From Campylobacter sp. RM10537 (GTDB lineage: Bacteria > Campylobacterota > Campylobacteria > Campylobacterales > Campylobacteraceae), in the NCBI RefSeq assembly GCF_022369435.1, contig NZ_CP059597.1:124001-188000 (forward strand): 64,000 nucleotides of DNA, written 5' to 3'. The translations under genes were made by a program, and so were the position numbers. Positions 1 to 7,603 of the stretch are shown piece by piece (the first letter of the stretch is position 1; every line of letters starts with the position of its first letter). The notes beneath the pieces were generated by a model that was given only the letters and a program-made list of their open reading frames with translations, was not told where the DNA came from and did not search any database.

Positions 1-768
1 TTAAGCTATATTTTTAGGTGCTTTAACGCTATTTTGTTCTTGTTCTACCATACCACTTTTAAGAGCTTTTTTGGAAGTGAAAGTAAAACTTAGCGTAACT
101 TTAGTTTATCTTTTTACTTCGTCTGTTATTAATCCTATTTTTTCCATGCTTTTTGTAACTTTTGGTTTAAAGTTAAGTTTGATTTATGTGGTTTTTTTTG
201 ATATTTATTATTTCTTTTGTTTTTTCTAAATTTAATGAAGAGAGTTTTTTAAAACATATTTCTAAAAAATACAAAATCAAATATTTTTATTCAACCTTGC
301 AATCCTAGCGATTTTATTTTTAAACAAAAATCATGTTGTGCAAATACTCAAGATAAGCCTAAAAATATAACGATAAACTATAAAGAATTATTCAAAGAAA
401 GTTTGAAAAATTATAAAAATTATTACCTTATATGGTTGTGGCAGTTTTTATTGGTGCTTTTATTCATGGTTTTATTTCTCAAGAAATTTAAAAATACCTA
501 AATAGCAATGAAATTTTAAGCATTATATTAGCGGTTTTTTAGGAATTTTCCTTTATTTAAGAGTGGAAACTATTATTCTTATAGGCTTAGCACTTTTGCA
601 AATGGGAATTTCTCAACGAGTGATTATAAGTTTTTTAATCGCTGGTACTGGATGTTCTTTATCTGAGCTTATTTTACTCAAGCAAATGTTAAAATGAAAT
701 TTTTATTTGTTATGATTATTTTAGGCGTGTTTATATCTTTTGGAATTTTTATTAATTTAAGGAAATAA
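1..768 (+). pseudogene. arsP-type permease (DUF318/COG0701 family), decayed, 5' end outside window
   Basis: Remnant of an ArsP-like organoarsenical efflux permease. From base 17 the frame reads GALTLFCSCSTIPLL, close to the family signature GALTPFCSCSTIPLL but with the conserved Pro changed to Leu. The frame is lost near 200, hits a stop near 306, shifts again near 430, and resumes around 530-690 with a second recognisable block containing AGTGCS and ELILLKQM before a final shift. The last intact frame ends with INLRK and a TAA at 766-768, two bases before the arsR start. At least four disruptions mean it cannot make a functional transporter. Family assignment is from the motif; the ars link comes from the adjoining arsR. 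Confidence 0.8.
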
Positions 769-769
769 A

Positions 770-1089
770 ATGCAAAAATTTTTAACCATTATTTCAGCGA
801 TCAATGATGAAAGTAGGGTTTTGATTTTGTATCATCTTTTAAGATATAAAGAACTTTGTGTTTGTGATTTGCAAGAGTTTTTAAACATGGATCAATCAAG
901 ACTTTCAAGACATTTAAAAATTTTAAAAGATGCGGGTTTTTGTATGTAAGACGTCAAGAAACTTGGGCGTATTATGGGATTAATGATGAGCTTTTAAAAC
1001 TGCATTTAGATATTTTTGACAATATTAAAAATTTAGAGCTTAAAAATGCTATTAAAAATGAAAATATTATTATCCAAATTTGCCTTTAA
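770..1089 (+). pseudogene. arsR: arsR-type arsenic-responsive repressor, frameshifted
   Basis: ArsR/SmtB winged-helix repressor remnant. ATG at 770 opens a frame reading MQKFLTIISAINDESRVLIL, then ELCVCDLQ, the Cys-x-Cys As(III)-sensing motif in the DNA-binding helix, and QSRLSRHLKILKDAG, the recognition helix. A short T-run at 937-941 appears to have lost one base, giving a stop at 947-949; moving one frame restores the expected C-terminus beginning FLYVRRQETWAYYGI and ending with TAA at 1087-1089. One frameshift is enough to inactivate it. It sits directly downstream of the arsP remnant, as in Campylobacter ars operons; no arsC or acr3 follows. Confidence 0.8.
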
Positions 1090-1096
1090 TATAAAA

Positions 1097-1535
1097 TCAG
1101 CCCTTGAACTTATGTAATTTATCACAAGGTTGATAATCCTTACTTTCTAGATTAAACCTATCAATTTGATCTTTTAACATATCATCATAAATTTTTATTT
1201 TTTAGCTAGAATTTTTTCACTTTTTTTAATATTTTGATCTGATTTTGTATTTTTTTTTCTTTATTTGCTTTAACATCTCTTATCTTTTTTGGCAATTTTT
1301 ATATCCAAAGAGTAAAATGTTTTATATAATGCCTAATTTGTTCTATTGATATACTTGAATTTCTAAGCCATTCTATCTATTTTACCTATCCTACATCGCT
1401 TTTTGAAAAATATTTCACACTATTTTCAATTTTTTGACAAAAGAAAACAAACCTTTTTTATTAAAGTATGGGCACTAATTTTTGTTTCTTTTTATACTTC
1501 TTTTATAGTAAAGCCATAATTTTCTTCTTTTAAAT
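1097..1535 (-). pseudogene. MerR-family transcriptional regulator, decayed
   Basis: The minus strand carries scattered but consecutive pieces of a MerR-type regulator. In order: YGFTIKEV and ETKISAHTL (helix-turn-helix), YFSKSDVG, IEWLRNSSISIEQIRHYI (second helical part of the DNA-binding domain), EMLKQIKK, and a C-terminal block from KIKIYDDMLK to KLHKFKG with a stop at 1097-1099. The pieces lie in different frames and are interrupted by several stops, so the gene is dead. The original start is not certain. Its position beside the ars remnant recalls a MerR-like regulator gene near the ars locus in C. jejuni strains, which is an inference. Confidence 0.7.
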
Positions 1536-1559
1536 AATTATTTACAATAAAAGTTTATT

Positions 1560-1652
1560 TTGTATTTTATTTGATAAAATAATATTAAAAATTTTAGTTT
1601 TAAACTAAAAATAAGCATAAAATATATTTTTCAAGATTATGTTTAAAACTCT
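1560..1652. other. AT-rich spacer with one palindrome
   Basis: No coding signal seen. It holds a near-perfect palindrome at 1592-1610 with 9-base arms (TTTTAGTTT and AAACTAAAA) around a single T. In sequence this AT-rich the palindrome may be fortuitous, or a relic of a terminator between the two decayed minus-strand genes. Confidence 0.3.
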
Positions 1653-1818
1653 TTAGTATTTAATTTTTTCTATTCTTTTGGTTTTTTTAAATTTAGAGTA
1701 AATTTTATAATCTTATATGTATCAGGATTTGTTATAGCATATAATAAATTTTTTGCTATAGTTCTATAAAGTTAGGTAGCTTAATTTTATTAAAATCGCT
1801 ATAGTATTTAACTTTCAT
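1653..1818 (-). pseudogene. unidentified coding remnant
   Basis: On the minus strand an ATG at 1818 opens MKVKYYSDFNKIKLPNF. A one-base shift then leads into LYRTIAKNLLYAITNPDTYK and a Lys/Ile-rich tail ending at a TAA at 1653-1655. Amino-acid usage looks like real Campylobacter protein rather than random AT-rich translation, but I do not recognise the family. It is either the decayed fragment of a larger gene or a broken gene of about 55 codons. Confidence 0.4.
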
Positions 1819-2144
1819 TATTCATTTGTGTATCTAAGTAAGCTAATCAAATTAAGGAGTTTTTATGTCTCCCCTATGGTTTCAACTTTAAGTTTAAAAA
1901 ACCTAAAATTTAGATATAATTTCACAAAATGCTTACTATATCACTTCATAGTTAAATTTGATTAAGAAATTTCACCAAAGGTTAAAACTTAAGGCGGATT
2001 TTATTATATTAGAATGCAAATTGTTAATATTTTTTATCTCTTTTAATACTCGTTTTTCTGCCCTTTTTTTCTCCTTTTTTAAAATATAATGTTTATAAAG
2101 CTTAAAAAGTATATTAAAATACTTTAAAATTAAAGAAGGAGTTT
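1819..2144. other. non-coding stretch before the small membrane ORF
   Basis: No supported gene. An AAGGAG at about 1854 precedes an ATG that encodes only eight codons before a stop, so it is probably a relic. A TATAAT-like box near 2086 lies about 60 bases before the small ORF at 2145. The rest is AT-rich with no clear structure. Confidence 0.35.
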
Positions 2145-2243
2145 ATGAAAATTATTATACTTATTTTATTAATAATTTCCATATTTGCTTATATTGATAA
2201 AGTCAAAAAGAAAAAATTATTTTTTAGTATTGTTAATTTCTAA
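2145..2243 (+). CDS. possible 32-residue single-pass membrane miniprotein
   Basis: A short ORF with a strong ribosome binding site (AAGAAGGAG ending about 4 bases before the ATG). It encodes a hydrophobic N-terminus, MKIIILILLIISIFAYI, followed by a Lys-rich tail and ends VNF. The layout is that of a tiny inner-membrane protein or a lone signal anchor. Its 3' end overlaps the 3' end of uvrA on the other strand by 27 bases. It may be a genuine small protein or the stub of a gene lost from the decayed region upstream. Confidence 0.35.
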   Translation: MKIIILILLIISIFAYIDKVKKKKLFFSIVNF

Positions 2244-5039
2244 ATCCAAATAATATCCAGTATAAGATCCAGTTTTTTTATGATCTTTTGCTACTTTTTC
2301 TACATTTCCTGTGCTGATTACTTTTCCACCTTTTATCCCACCTTCTGGACCCATATCGATGATATAATCAGCATTTTTAATTACATCTAAATTATGTTCT
2401 ATAACAAAAACAGAATTTTTAAGATCAACTAAATGTTGCAATACGGAAATAAGTTTATTAACATCTTCAAAATGAAGTCCAGTAGTAGGTTCATCAAGAA
2501 TATAAAGTGTTTTTCCAGTATCGCTTCTACTTAATTCTTTAGCAAGTTTAATTCTTTGAGCTTCTCCGCCGCTTAAAGTTGTGGCATTTTGTCCCAAAGT
2601 AAGATAATCAAGTCCTACCTTAACTAAAGTGTCTAGTTTTTGACGAATTTTTGGTACTGAAGCAAAAAATTCATTAGCTTCTAAAACACTCATATTTAAT
2701 ACTTCACTGATATTTTTTCCTTTATAATTAATTTCTAAGGTGGCATCATTATAGCGTTTTCCATGACAAGTATCACAAACCACCATAACATCGGGTAGAA
2801 AATGCATTTCTATTTTAATTTCTCCATCACCACTGCATTTTTCACAACGTCCTCCTTTAACATTAAAAGAAAAACGTCCAGCTTTATAACCTCGCATTTT
2901 TGCTTCTTTGGTAGCTGCAAAAAGATTTCTTATTTCATCCATAGCACCTGTATAAGTAGCAGGATTAGAACGTGGAGTTCTTCCTATAGGACTTTGATCA
3001 AGATAAATAACTTTATCTAGCTTATCAAGTCCTTCAATTTCTACGCCACCAAGTTTTTTAACTTTTTTGGCACGATTTAATTCTTCTTGAGCGAAGGGCA
3101 AAAGAGTTTGCAGAATAAGAGAACTCTTACCCGATCCTGAAACACCAGTAATAGCAACTAGATTTTGTAAAGGAAAACTAACGCTTAGATTTTTAATATT
3201 ATTAATATTAACATTTTTAAGTTCTAGCCATTCTTTTTGTTTTCTGTTATAAAGTTGTGAAATTTGTTTTTTGCCATTCATATAAAGCGCGGTTTCACTT
3301 TTACTTTTTAAAAGTTCTTTATAAGTTCCGCAAAATACAACTTCTCCGCCAAATTTTCCTGCTTTTGGGCCAATATCTACTATAAAATCTGCTTCTTCAA
3401 TAGTCATTTTATCATGTTCTACAACAATTAAAGTATTACCTTTTTGTTGCAAATTTCTTAAAGTTTTTATGAGTTTTGCTGTATCTCTTTCGTGAAGTCC
3501 AATACTTGGCTCATCTAATACATACATAACTCCACTTAATCCACTTCCAATTTGAGAAGCAATGCGAATTCTTTGTGCTTCGCCACCACTTATAGTTCTT
3601 GCATCACGTCCTAAAGAAAGATAACCAAGACCTACATCATACAAGAAAAAAAGTCTTTCATTAATTTCTTTTAATATGGGTTTTGCAATAAGTTTTTGTT
3701 GCTTACTTAAATAGGAAAAATTTTTTTCATTGGAAAAAAAAGTTGTGCTATCTTCTATGCTCATATCTAAAATTTCACCTAAATCTTTTTTTGCAACGCG
3801 CACAGCTAAACTTTCAGGTTTTAAACGATATCCTTGACAATCTTTACAGATTTTTTCACTCATGTATTCGCCTAAATCTTTTTCATCTTTTAGCATCTCA
3901 TAAGCCATTTTAACAACACCCTCAAAAGTTCGTTTTAAACGATTTCTTTTCCAAAAAAATTCTATAGTTTTTGCATTGCCATATAATACAAGACGTTTTT
4001 CTTCTTCGCTAAGTTCTAAAAAAGGTTTTTTGATGGAAATTTCATTTTGTTCGCAAAAGGCAATTAAAAATTTATAATAATAACTTTTATTAAAACCATA
4101 CATGATTTTTACAGCACCATTTTCTATACTTAAATTTTCATCAATAATCTTTTTCATATCTAAAGTATAACGAATACCTAATCCATCACAAGATTGACAA
4201 GCGCCTTTTGGAGAATTAAATGAAAAGCTTAAAGGTTCTAGGGGAACAAAAGAAATTTTACAATTAAAACAGGCTGAATGCTCACTATAATGGTAGTGTT
4301 TATTAATACCCATTTCTTCGTGATTTAAAACTTCAATTTCAATTTCTCCAAAACTTTCTTCCAAACCTTTTTCGATATCACTTGCAAGCCTTGAAAGTAA
4401 ATCTTCACTAATTTCAAGACGATCAATAACTAATTTTATCGTGTGTTTTTTTGTTTTTGCAAGTTCTATTTCTTCATCAAGTCTAACTAAAACTCCATCA
4501 ATTTGAGCTCTAACATAGCCTTTATTGCGTAAATTTTCAAGCAAATCAGTATAGGTGCCTTTTTTTTCTCTTATTAAAGGTGCATAAATAATAATTTTTG
4601 CTCCTTTGGGAAATTTTAGAATTTCATTGACTATATCATTAGCGCTCATGGATGAAATTTCTTGACCGCATTGATGGCAATGTTGTATACCTATTCTTGC
4701 ATATAAAAGTCTTAAATAGTCATAAATTTCGGTAATAGTTCCAACAGTAGAGCGAGGATTTTTAGAAGTTGTTTTTTGATCAATAGCAATAGCAGGAGTC
4801 AAGCCTTCTATTTTATCCACATCAGGTTTTCCTACTTTATCCAAAAATTGTCTCGCATAAGCACTTAAACTTTCTATATAACGGCGTTGTCCTTCAGCAT
4901 AAAGTGTTCCAAAAGCAAGTGTTGATTTTCCACTACCGCTAAGACCCGTAAAGACTATAAGTTTATTTTTTGGAATTTCAAGATTAATATTTTTTAAATT
5001 ATTTTCTTTGGCGCCAATAATTTTAATTTTATCATTCAT
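2217..5039 (-). CDS. uvrA: excinuclease ABC subunit A
   Basis: UvrA, the damage-recognition ATPase of nucleotide excision repair, which acts as a dimer with UvrB. Length 940 residues is normal. It has two ABC cassettes: the first Walker A at residues 32-40 (GLSGSGKST), signature SGGEAQRIRIASQIG and Walker B YVLDEPSIGLH; the second with GVSGSGKSS, signature LSGGEAQRIKLAKEL and LYILDEPTTGLH. Zinc-binding Cys pairs are visible (CHQCG, CFNC with CQSC, and CEKC with CDTC). The start ATG at 5039 lies 51 bases after the permease gene on the same strand, so the two may be cotranscribed. Confidence 0.97.
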   Translation of the reverse strand: MNDKIKIIGAKENNLKNINLEIPKNKLIVFTGLSGSGKSTLAFGTLYAEGQRRYIESLSAYARQFLDKVGKPDVDKIEGLTPAIAIDQKTTSKNPRSTVGTITEIYDYLRLLYARIGIQHCHQCGQEISSMSANDIVNEILKFPKGAKIIIYAPLIREKKGTYTDLLENLRNKGYVRAQIDGVLVRLDEEIELAKTKKHTIKLVIDRLEISEDLLSRLASDIEKGLEESFGEIEIEVLNHEEMGINKHYHYSEHSACFNCKISFVPLEPLSFSFNSPKGACQSCDGLGIRYTLDMKKIIDENLSIENGAVKIMYGFNKSYYYKFLIAFCEQNEISIKKPFLELSEEEKRLVLYGNAKTIEFFWKRNRLKRTFEGVVKMAYEMLKDEKDLGEYMSEKICKDCQGYRLKPESLAVRVAKKDLGEILDMSIEDSTTFFSNEKNFSYLSKQQKLIAKPILKEINERLFFLYDVGLGYLSLGRDARTISGGEAQRIRIASQIGSGLSGVMYVLDEPSIGLHERDTAKLIKTLRNLQQKGNTLIVVEHDKMTIEEADFIVDIGPKAGKFGGEVVFCGTYKELLKSKSETALYMNGKKQISQLYNRKQKEWLELKNVNINNIKNLSVSFPLQNLVAITGVSGSGKSSLILQTLLPFAQEELNRAKKVKKLGGVEIEGLDKLDKVIYLDQSPIGRTPRSNPATYTGAMDEIRNLFAATKEAKMRGYKAGRFSFNVKGGRCEKCSGDGEIKIEMHFLPDVMVVCDTCHGKRYNDATLEINYKGKNISEVLNMSVLEANEFFASVPKIRQKLDTLVKVGLDYLTLGQNATTLSGGEAQRIKLAKELSRSDTGKTLYILDEPTTGLHFEDVNKLISVLQHLVDLKNSVFVIEHNLDVIKNADYIIDMGPEGGIKGGKVISTGNVEKVAKDHKKTGSYTGYYLDLEINNTKK

Positions 5040-5090
5040 AGTTTTTCCTAAAAATTTATATAAAAAATCTAAAATTTTAACACAATTTTA

Positions 5091-5876
5091 CTAAAAGCTG
5101 ATAATTGCAAGCTTTTTAAGCAAGGAATGCGTTGTTCCAAGTATCGATAAAGCGTAAATGCAAAGTAAAATTTTTCTATGAGAAGAAATTTGCATTTTTT
5201 CAATAATTTTTATACCAATAAAAACTCCTATCATTGAGGCAATACCTACAATAATACCTTTATGAATCACCACATGATCGATAACTCCTGAAGTTGATAG
5301 AGATAAAACTCCAGAAATAGAGGCAAAAATAACAAAAAATAAGGATAAAGAAACTACTTTTTTACTATCATATCCTAAAAAATAAGCTAAAATCGGAGCA
5401 ATTAAAAGCCCACCGCCTATACCTAAAGAAATTGCAAAAATTCCAGTAAAAGAACCGGCTATAAACAAAATAATATTTTTTTGCAAGGTGCTTCTTTCAT
5501 TTTTAACAGCATTTTCCTTAACACCAAAAGCATATTTTATAAAAAAAACACAACTAACACATAAAAAGATTGTTGTTAAACTAATATCATTTAAAAATTT
5601 TAAAAGTAATCCACTAAAGCTTGCTCCTAAAAGCCCACCAAGTCCTATAACAATACCATCTTTAATATTTAAATTTTTCTTTTTATAATTAATATAAGAT
5701 CCAAAAATTGCAGCAAAAATCATTTGTAAAACTGAAATTCCAATTGCATGATGAGAGCTTTCGTTTAAAACAAGCATTGCAGGGACTATAACCATGCCTC
5801 CACCTATACCAAAAAGACCTGAAGTTATACCCGAAAATATGCCTATTAATAAATAAGGTAGATCTGAAAAATTCAT
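5091..5876 (-). CDS. TauE/SafE (DUF81) family membrane permease
   Basis: Probable inner-membrane anion exporter of the TauE/SafE family, a group linked to sulfite, sulfoacetate or related organic anions; the substrate here is unknown. The 261 residues form about eight hydrophobic segments in two halves. Each half carries the family's glycine-rich loop, FGIGGGMVIVPAML near residue 23 and SLGIGGGLLIAPILA near 150. AGGAAG is placed just ahead of the ATG at 5876. It is upstream of uvrA on the same strand, a neighbour relation also found in C. jejuni. Confidence 0.85.
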   Translation of the reverse strand: MNFSDLPYLLIGIFSGITSGLFGIGGGMVIVPAMLVLNESSHHAIGISVLQMIFAAIFGSYINYKKKNLNIKDGIVIGLGGLLGASFSGLLLKFLNDISLTTIFLCVSCVFFIKYAFGVKENAVKNERSTLQKNIILFIAGSFTGIFAISLGIGGGLLIAPILAYFLGYDSKKVVSLSLFFVIFASISGVLSLSTSGVIDHVVIHKGIIVGIASMIGVFIGIKIIEKMQISSHRKILLCIYALSILGTTHSLLKKLAIISF

Positions 5877-6085
5877 ATTTCTTCCTAAGTGGTTGGTTGA
5901 TTTTATAAGTTAAATATTTTATCTTATTAAACTAAGTCTTATCTTACATTTAGTGATAAAAAGTATTTTAATATTTATCTTTTCGTGTTATTTATCTAGT
6001 TTGTATAAATAGTTTATAAGCAAATTTATTTTATTATAATTTATAATAATTATTATAGGGTTTTAATTAAAGGCGGTTATATATT
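5877..6085. promoter_or_regulatory. intergenic promoter region at the site where C. jejuni has trpEDFBA
   Basis: This 209-base divergent spacer has no coding remnant that I can see. A TATAAT at 6035-6040 (a second at 6042-6047), about 45 bases before the ATG at 6086, is a candidate sigma70 -10 box for the CheX-like/fliN/fliO operon. AAGGCGG near 6071 is the ribosome binding site. In C. jejuni NCTC 11168, to my knowledge, the tryptophan biosynthesis operon occupies this position. Confidence 0.5.
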
Positions 6086-6511
6086 ATGTTAAAAACTCTT
6101 GAATATTCCATAGTCCATTTTTTTGAGCACATTTTAGAGATCCATATGGAACCTGTTGAAGAATTAAAAGGTGAATTTTATGGCTCTAGTATTTCTGTAG
6201 TAGAAAGAAATAATAGAGAATATAATTTTTATTTATTTTTTTCGACAGAATTTTTACATTTAGTTTCAACAATTTTAATTGGAGAAGAAGATTTTCAAGA
6301 AGATGATAGGTGTGATCTTGCTAAAGAATGCGCCAATCAAATTGTAGGATATGCAAAAAAATTGCTCAATGATGCTAAAGGTAGTGATGATGAGTATAAG
6401 CTTGGCATACCAGAATATTTAGGAAGAATAAATAACCCAAATATTATTTTAGACCAGTCATTAACTTATGGTTTTAAAGATTATTGTTTTAGAATAGGAT
6501 ATTGTCAATAA
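6086..6511 (+). CDS. CheX/CheC/FliY-phosphatase-like protein upstream of fliN
   Basis: A 141-residue cytoplasmic protein without membrane segments. Residues 77-84 (DLAKECAN) fit the [DS]-x3-E-x2-N active-site motif of the CheC/CheX/FliY chemotaxis phosphatases, and a Pro at residue 109 lies about where the family has one. This suggests a phospho-CheY phosphatase or a FliN-like C-ring accessory protein, but the overall similarity is weak to the eye. Its TAA overlaps the ATG of fliN by one base, so the two are translationally coupled, which supports a flagellar role. Function is inferred, not shown. Confidence 0.6.
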   Translation: MLKTLEYSIVHFFEHILEIHMEPVEELKGEFYGSSISVVERNNREYNFYLFFSTEFLHLVSTILIGEEDFQEDDRCDLAKECANQIVGYAKKLLNDAKGSDDEYKLGIPEYLGRINNPNIILDQSLTYGFKDYCFRIGYCQ

Positions 6512-6816
6512 TGAGTAATGAAATAGAATTTGAAGCTCATGGACTCTTACAATCTTATGAGGATATTTTAGATATCAGTGTAGATTTTGTCAGTGAGCTT
6601 GGTACGACAAATATGAGCGTGGCAGATCTTTTAAGATTAGAAGTGGGTTCTGTGATTGATCTTGAAAAACCTGCTGGCGAAAGTGTGGAGCTTTATATCA
6701 ATAAACGTATCTTCGGTAAAGGAGAAGTGATGGTTTATGAAAAAAATTTAGCAATAAGAATTAATGAAATTTTAGATTCTAAAACTGTACTTCAATACTT
6801 TAAAAAAGAAATATAG
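6511..6816 (+). CDS. fliN: flagellar motor switch protein FliN
   Basis: FliN is the small C-ring subunit of the flagellar switch, binding FliM and the export apparatus. The 101-residue product carries the SpoA (surface presentation of antigens) domain: LGTTNMSVADLLRLEVGSVI, then EKPAGESVELYINKRIFGKGEVMV and LAIRINEIL. The ATG at 6511 forms a TAATG with the previous stop and is preferred to the in-frame TTG at 6502, which would overlap the upstream gene further. fliO follows one base after its stop. Confidence 0.93.
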   Translation: MSNEIEFEAHGLLQSYEDILDISVDFVSELGTTNMSVADLLRLEVGSVIDLEKPAGESVELYINKRIFGKGEVMVYEKNLAIRINEILDSKTVLQYFKKEI

Positions 6817-6817
6817 A

Positions 6818-7603
6818 ATGAGATTTTTTTTATTGTGTTTTTTAACTTTACCTTTGTTTGCAGTTAAATTGGTCGATTATAATATTTATGATAGAAATGA
6901 TCGAGTGGATTTGATGCTTTCTTTTGATAATGCTTATAATGGAAAAATTTCTCAAACAAAAGATAAAAATTTCATTCTTTTAACTTTTAGTAAGCTAACA
7001 TATTCTAAAGATGAATTAAAAAATTTAAGTTCTAAGCTCGTTGATAGAATCAGTATTAGCTCCAAAAATAATGATACTTATATTATGTTAAAAAACAAAC
7101 AAAATATTTCACTTAATGTGAGTTCTATTAATGATAAATTCGGGGTAAGAATTAGAGTTACGCAAGAAAATAAGCAAAAAGAATTAACTCAAGATTCTAT
7201 TTTAAAATCAAATCATGAAAAAGAAACTCCATTTGAATTTAAGGATAAAAATTTGGTTAAATATGATTATACAAACTATATTTTAGTTATGGTAATTTTA
7301 ATAATTTTACTTGTGATACTTTGGTGGCTTAAAAATTCTTTGATTTCAAAAAAAAGTGGTATTTCAAGAGATTTTCGTATGGTTTTTCAAAGATTTTTAG
7401 ATAAAAATAACCAATTAGTTGTTTTTGAATATGATCATAAAAGATATACTATGATAATAGGTAATTCCAATGTTATTTTAGAAAGTATGAAGATAGAGCA
7501 AGAAAAAATTGACTCAGAAGAAAAAGAAAAAAATTTTGATTCTTTTTTTGAAGAAAATAAAAAACGCATACAAAATCTTATAGAGCAACGTCAGAAAAAA
7601 TGA
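6818..7603 (+). CDS. fliO: probable flagellar export protein FliO
   Basis: A 261-residue membrane protein: a cleavable-looking signal (MRFFLLCFLTLPLFA), a periplasmic region of about 130 residues, one membrane segment near residues 151-170 (ILVMVILIILLVILWWL) and a cytoplasmic tail with a beta-rich core (FEYDHKRYTMIIGNSNVIL) and a charged end. This is the architecture of the long FliO of Campylobacterota, assigned in H. pylori to the gene next to fliN. FliO assists assembly of the FliP export pore. The position directly after fliN agrees. Its 3' end overlaps the convergent phosphatase gene by 26 bases. Confidence 0.7.
   Translation: MRFFLLCFLTLPLFAVKLVDYNIYDRNDRVDLMLSFDNAYNGKISQTKDKNFILLTFSKLTYSKDELKNLSSKLVDRISISSKNNDTYIMLKNKQNISLNVSSINDKFGVRIRVTQENKQKELTQDSILKSNHEKETPFEFKDKNLVKYDYTNYILVMVILIILLVILWWLKNSLISKKSGISRDFRMVFQRFLDKNNQLVVFEYDHKRYTMIIGNSNVILESMKIEQEKIDSEEKEKNFDSFFEENKKRIQNLIEQRQKK

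Noticed and set aside
1592-1610. 19-base palindrome as a functional operator or att site
   Set aside because: Only A/T pairs plus one G-C pair per arm in a decayed AT-rich region; no associated gene, integrase or tRNA.
6502-6510. TTG start for fliN three codons upstream
   Set aside because: The ATG at 6511 forms a one-base overlap with the previous stop and gives the normal FliN length; the TTG adds non-conserved residues.
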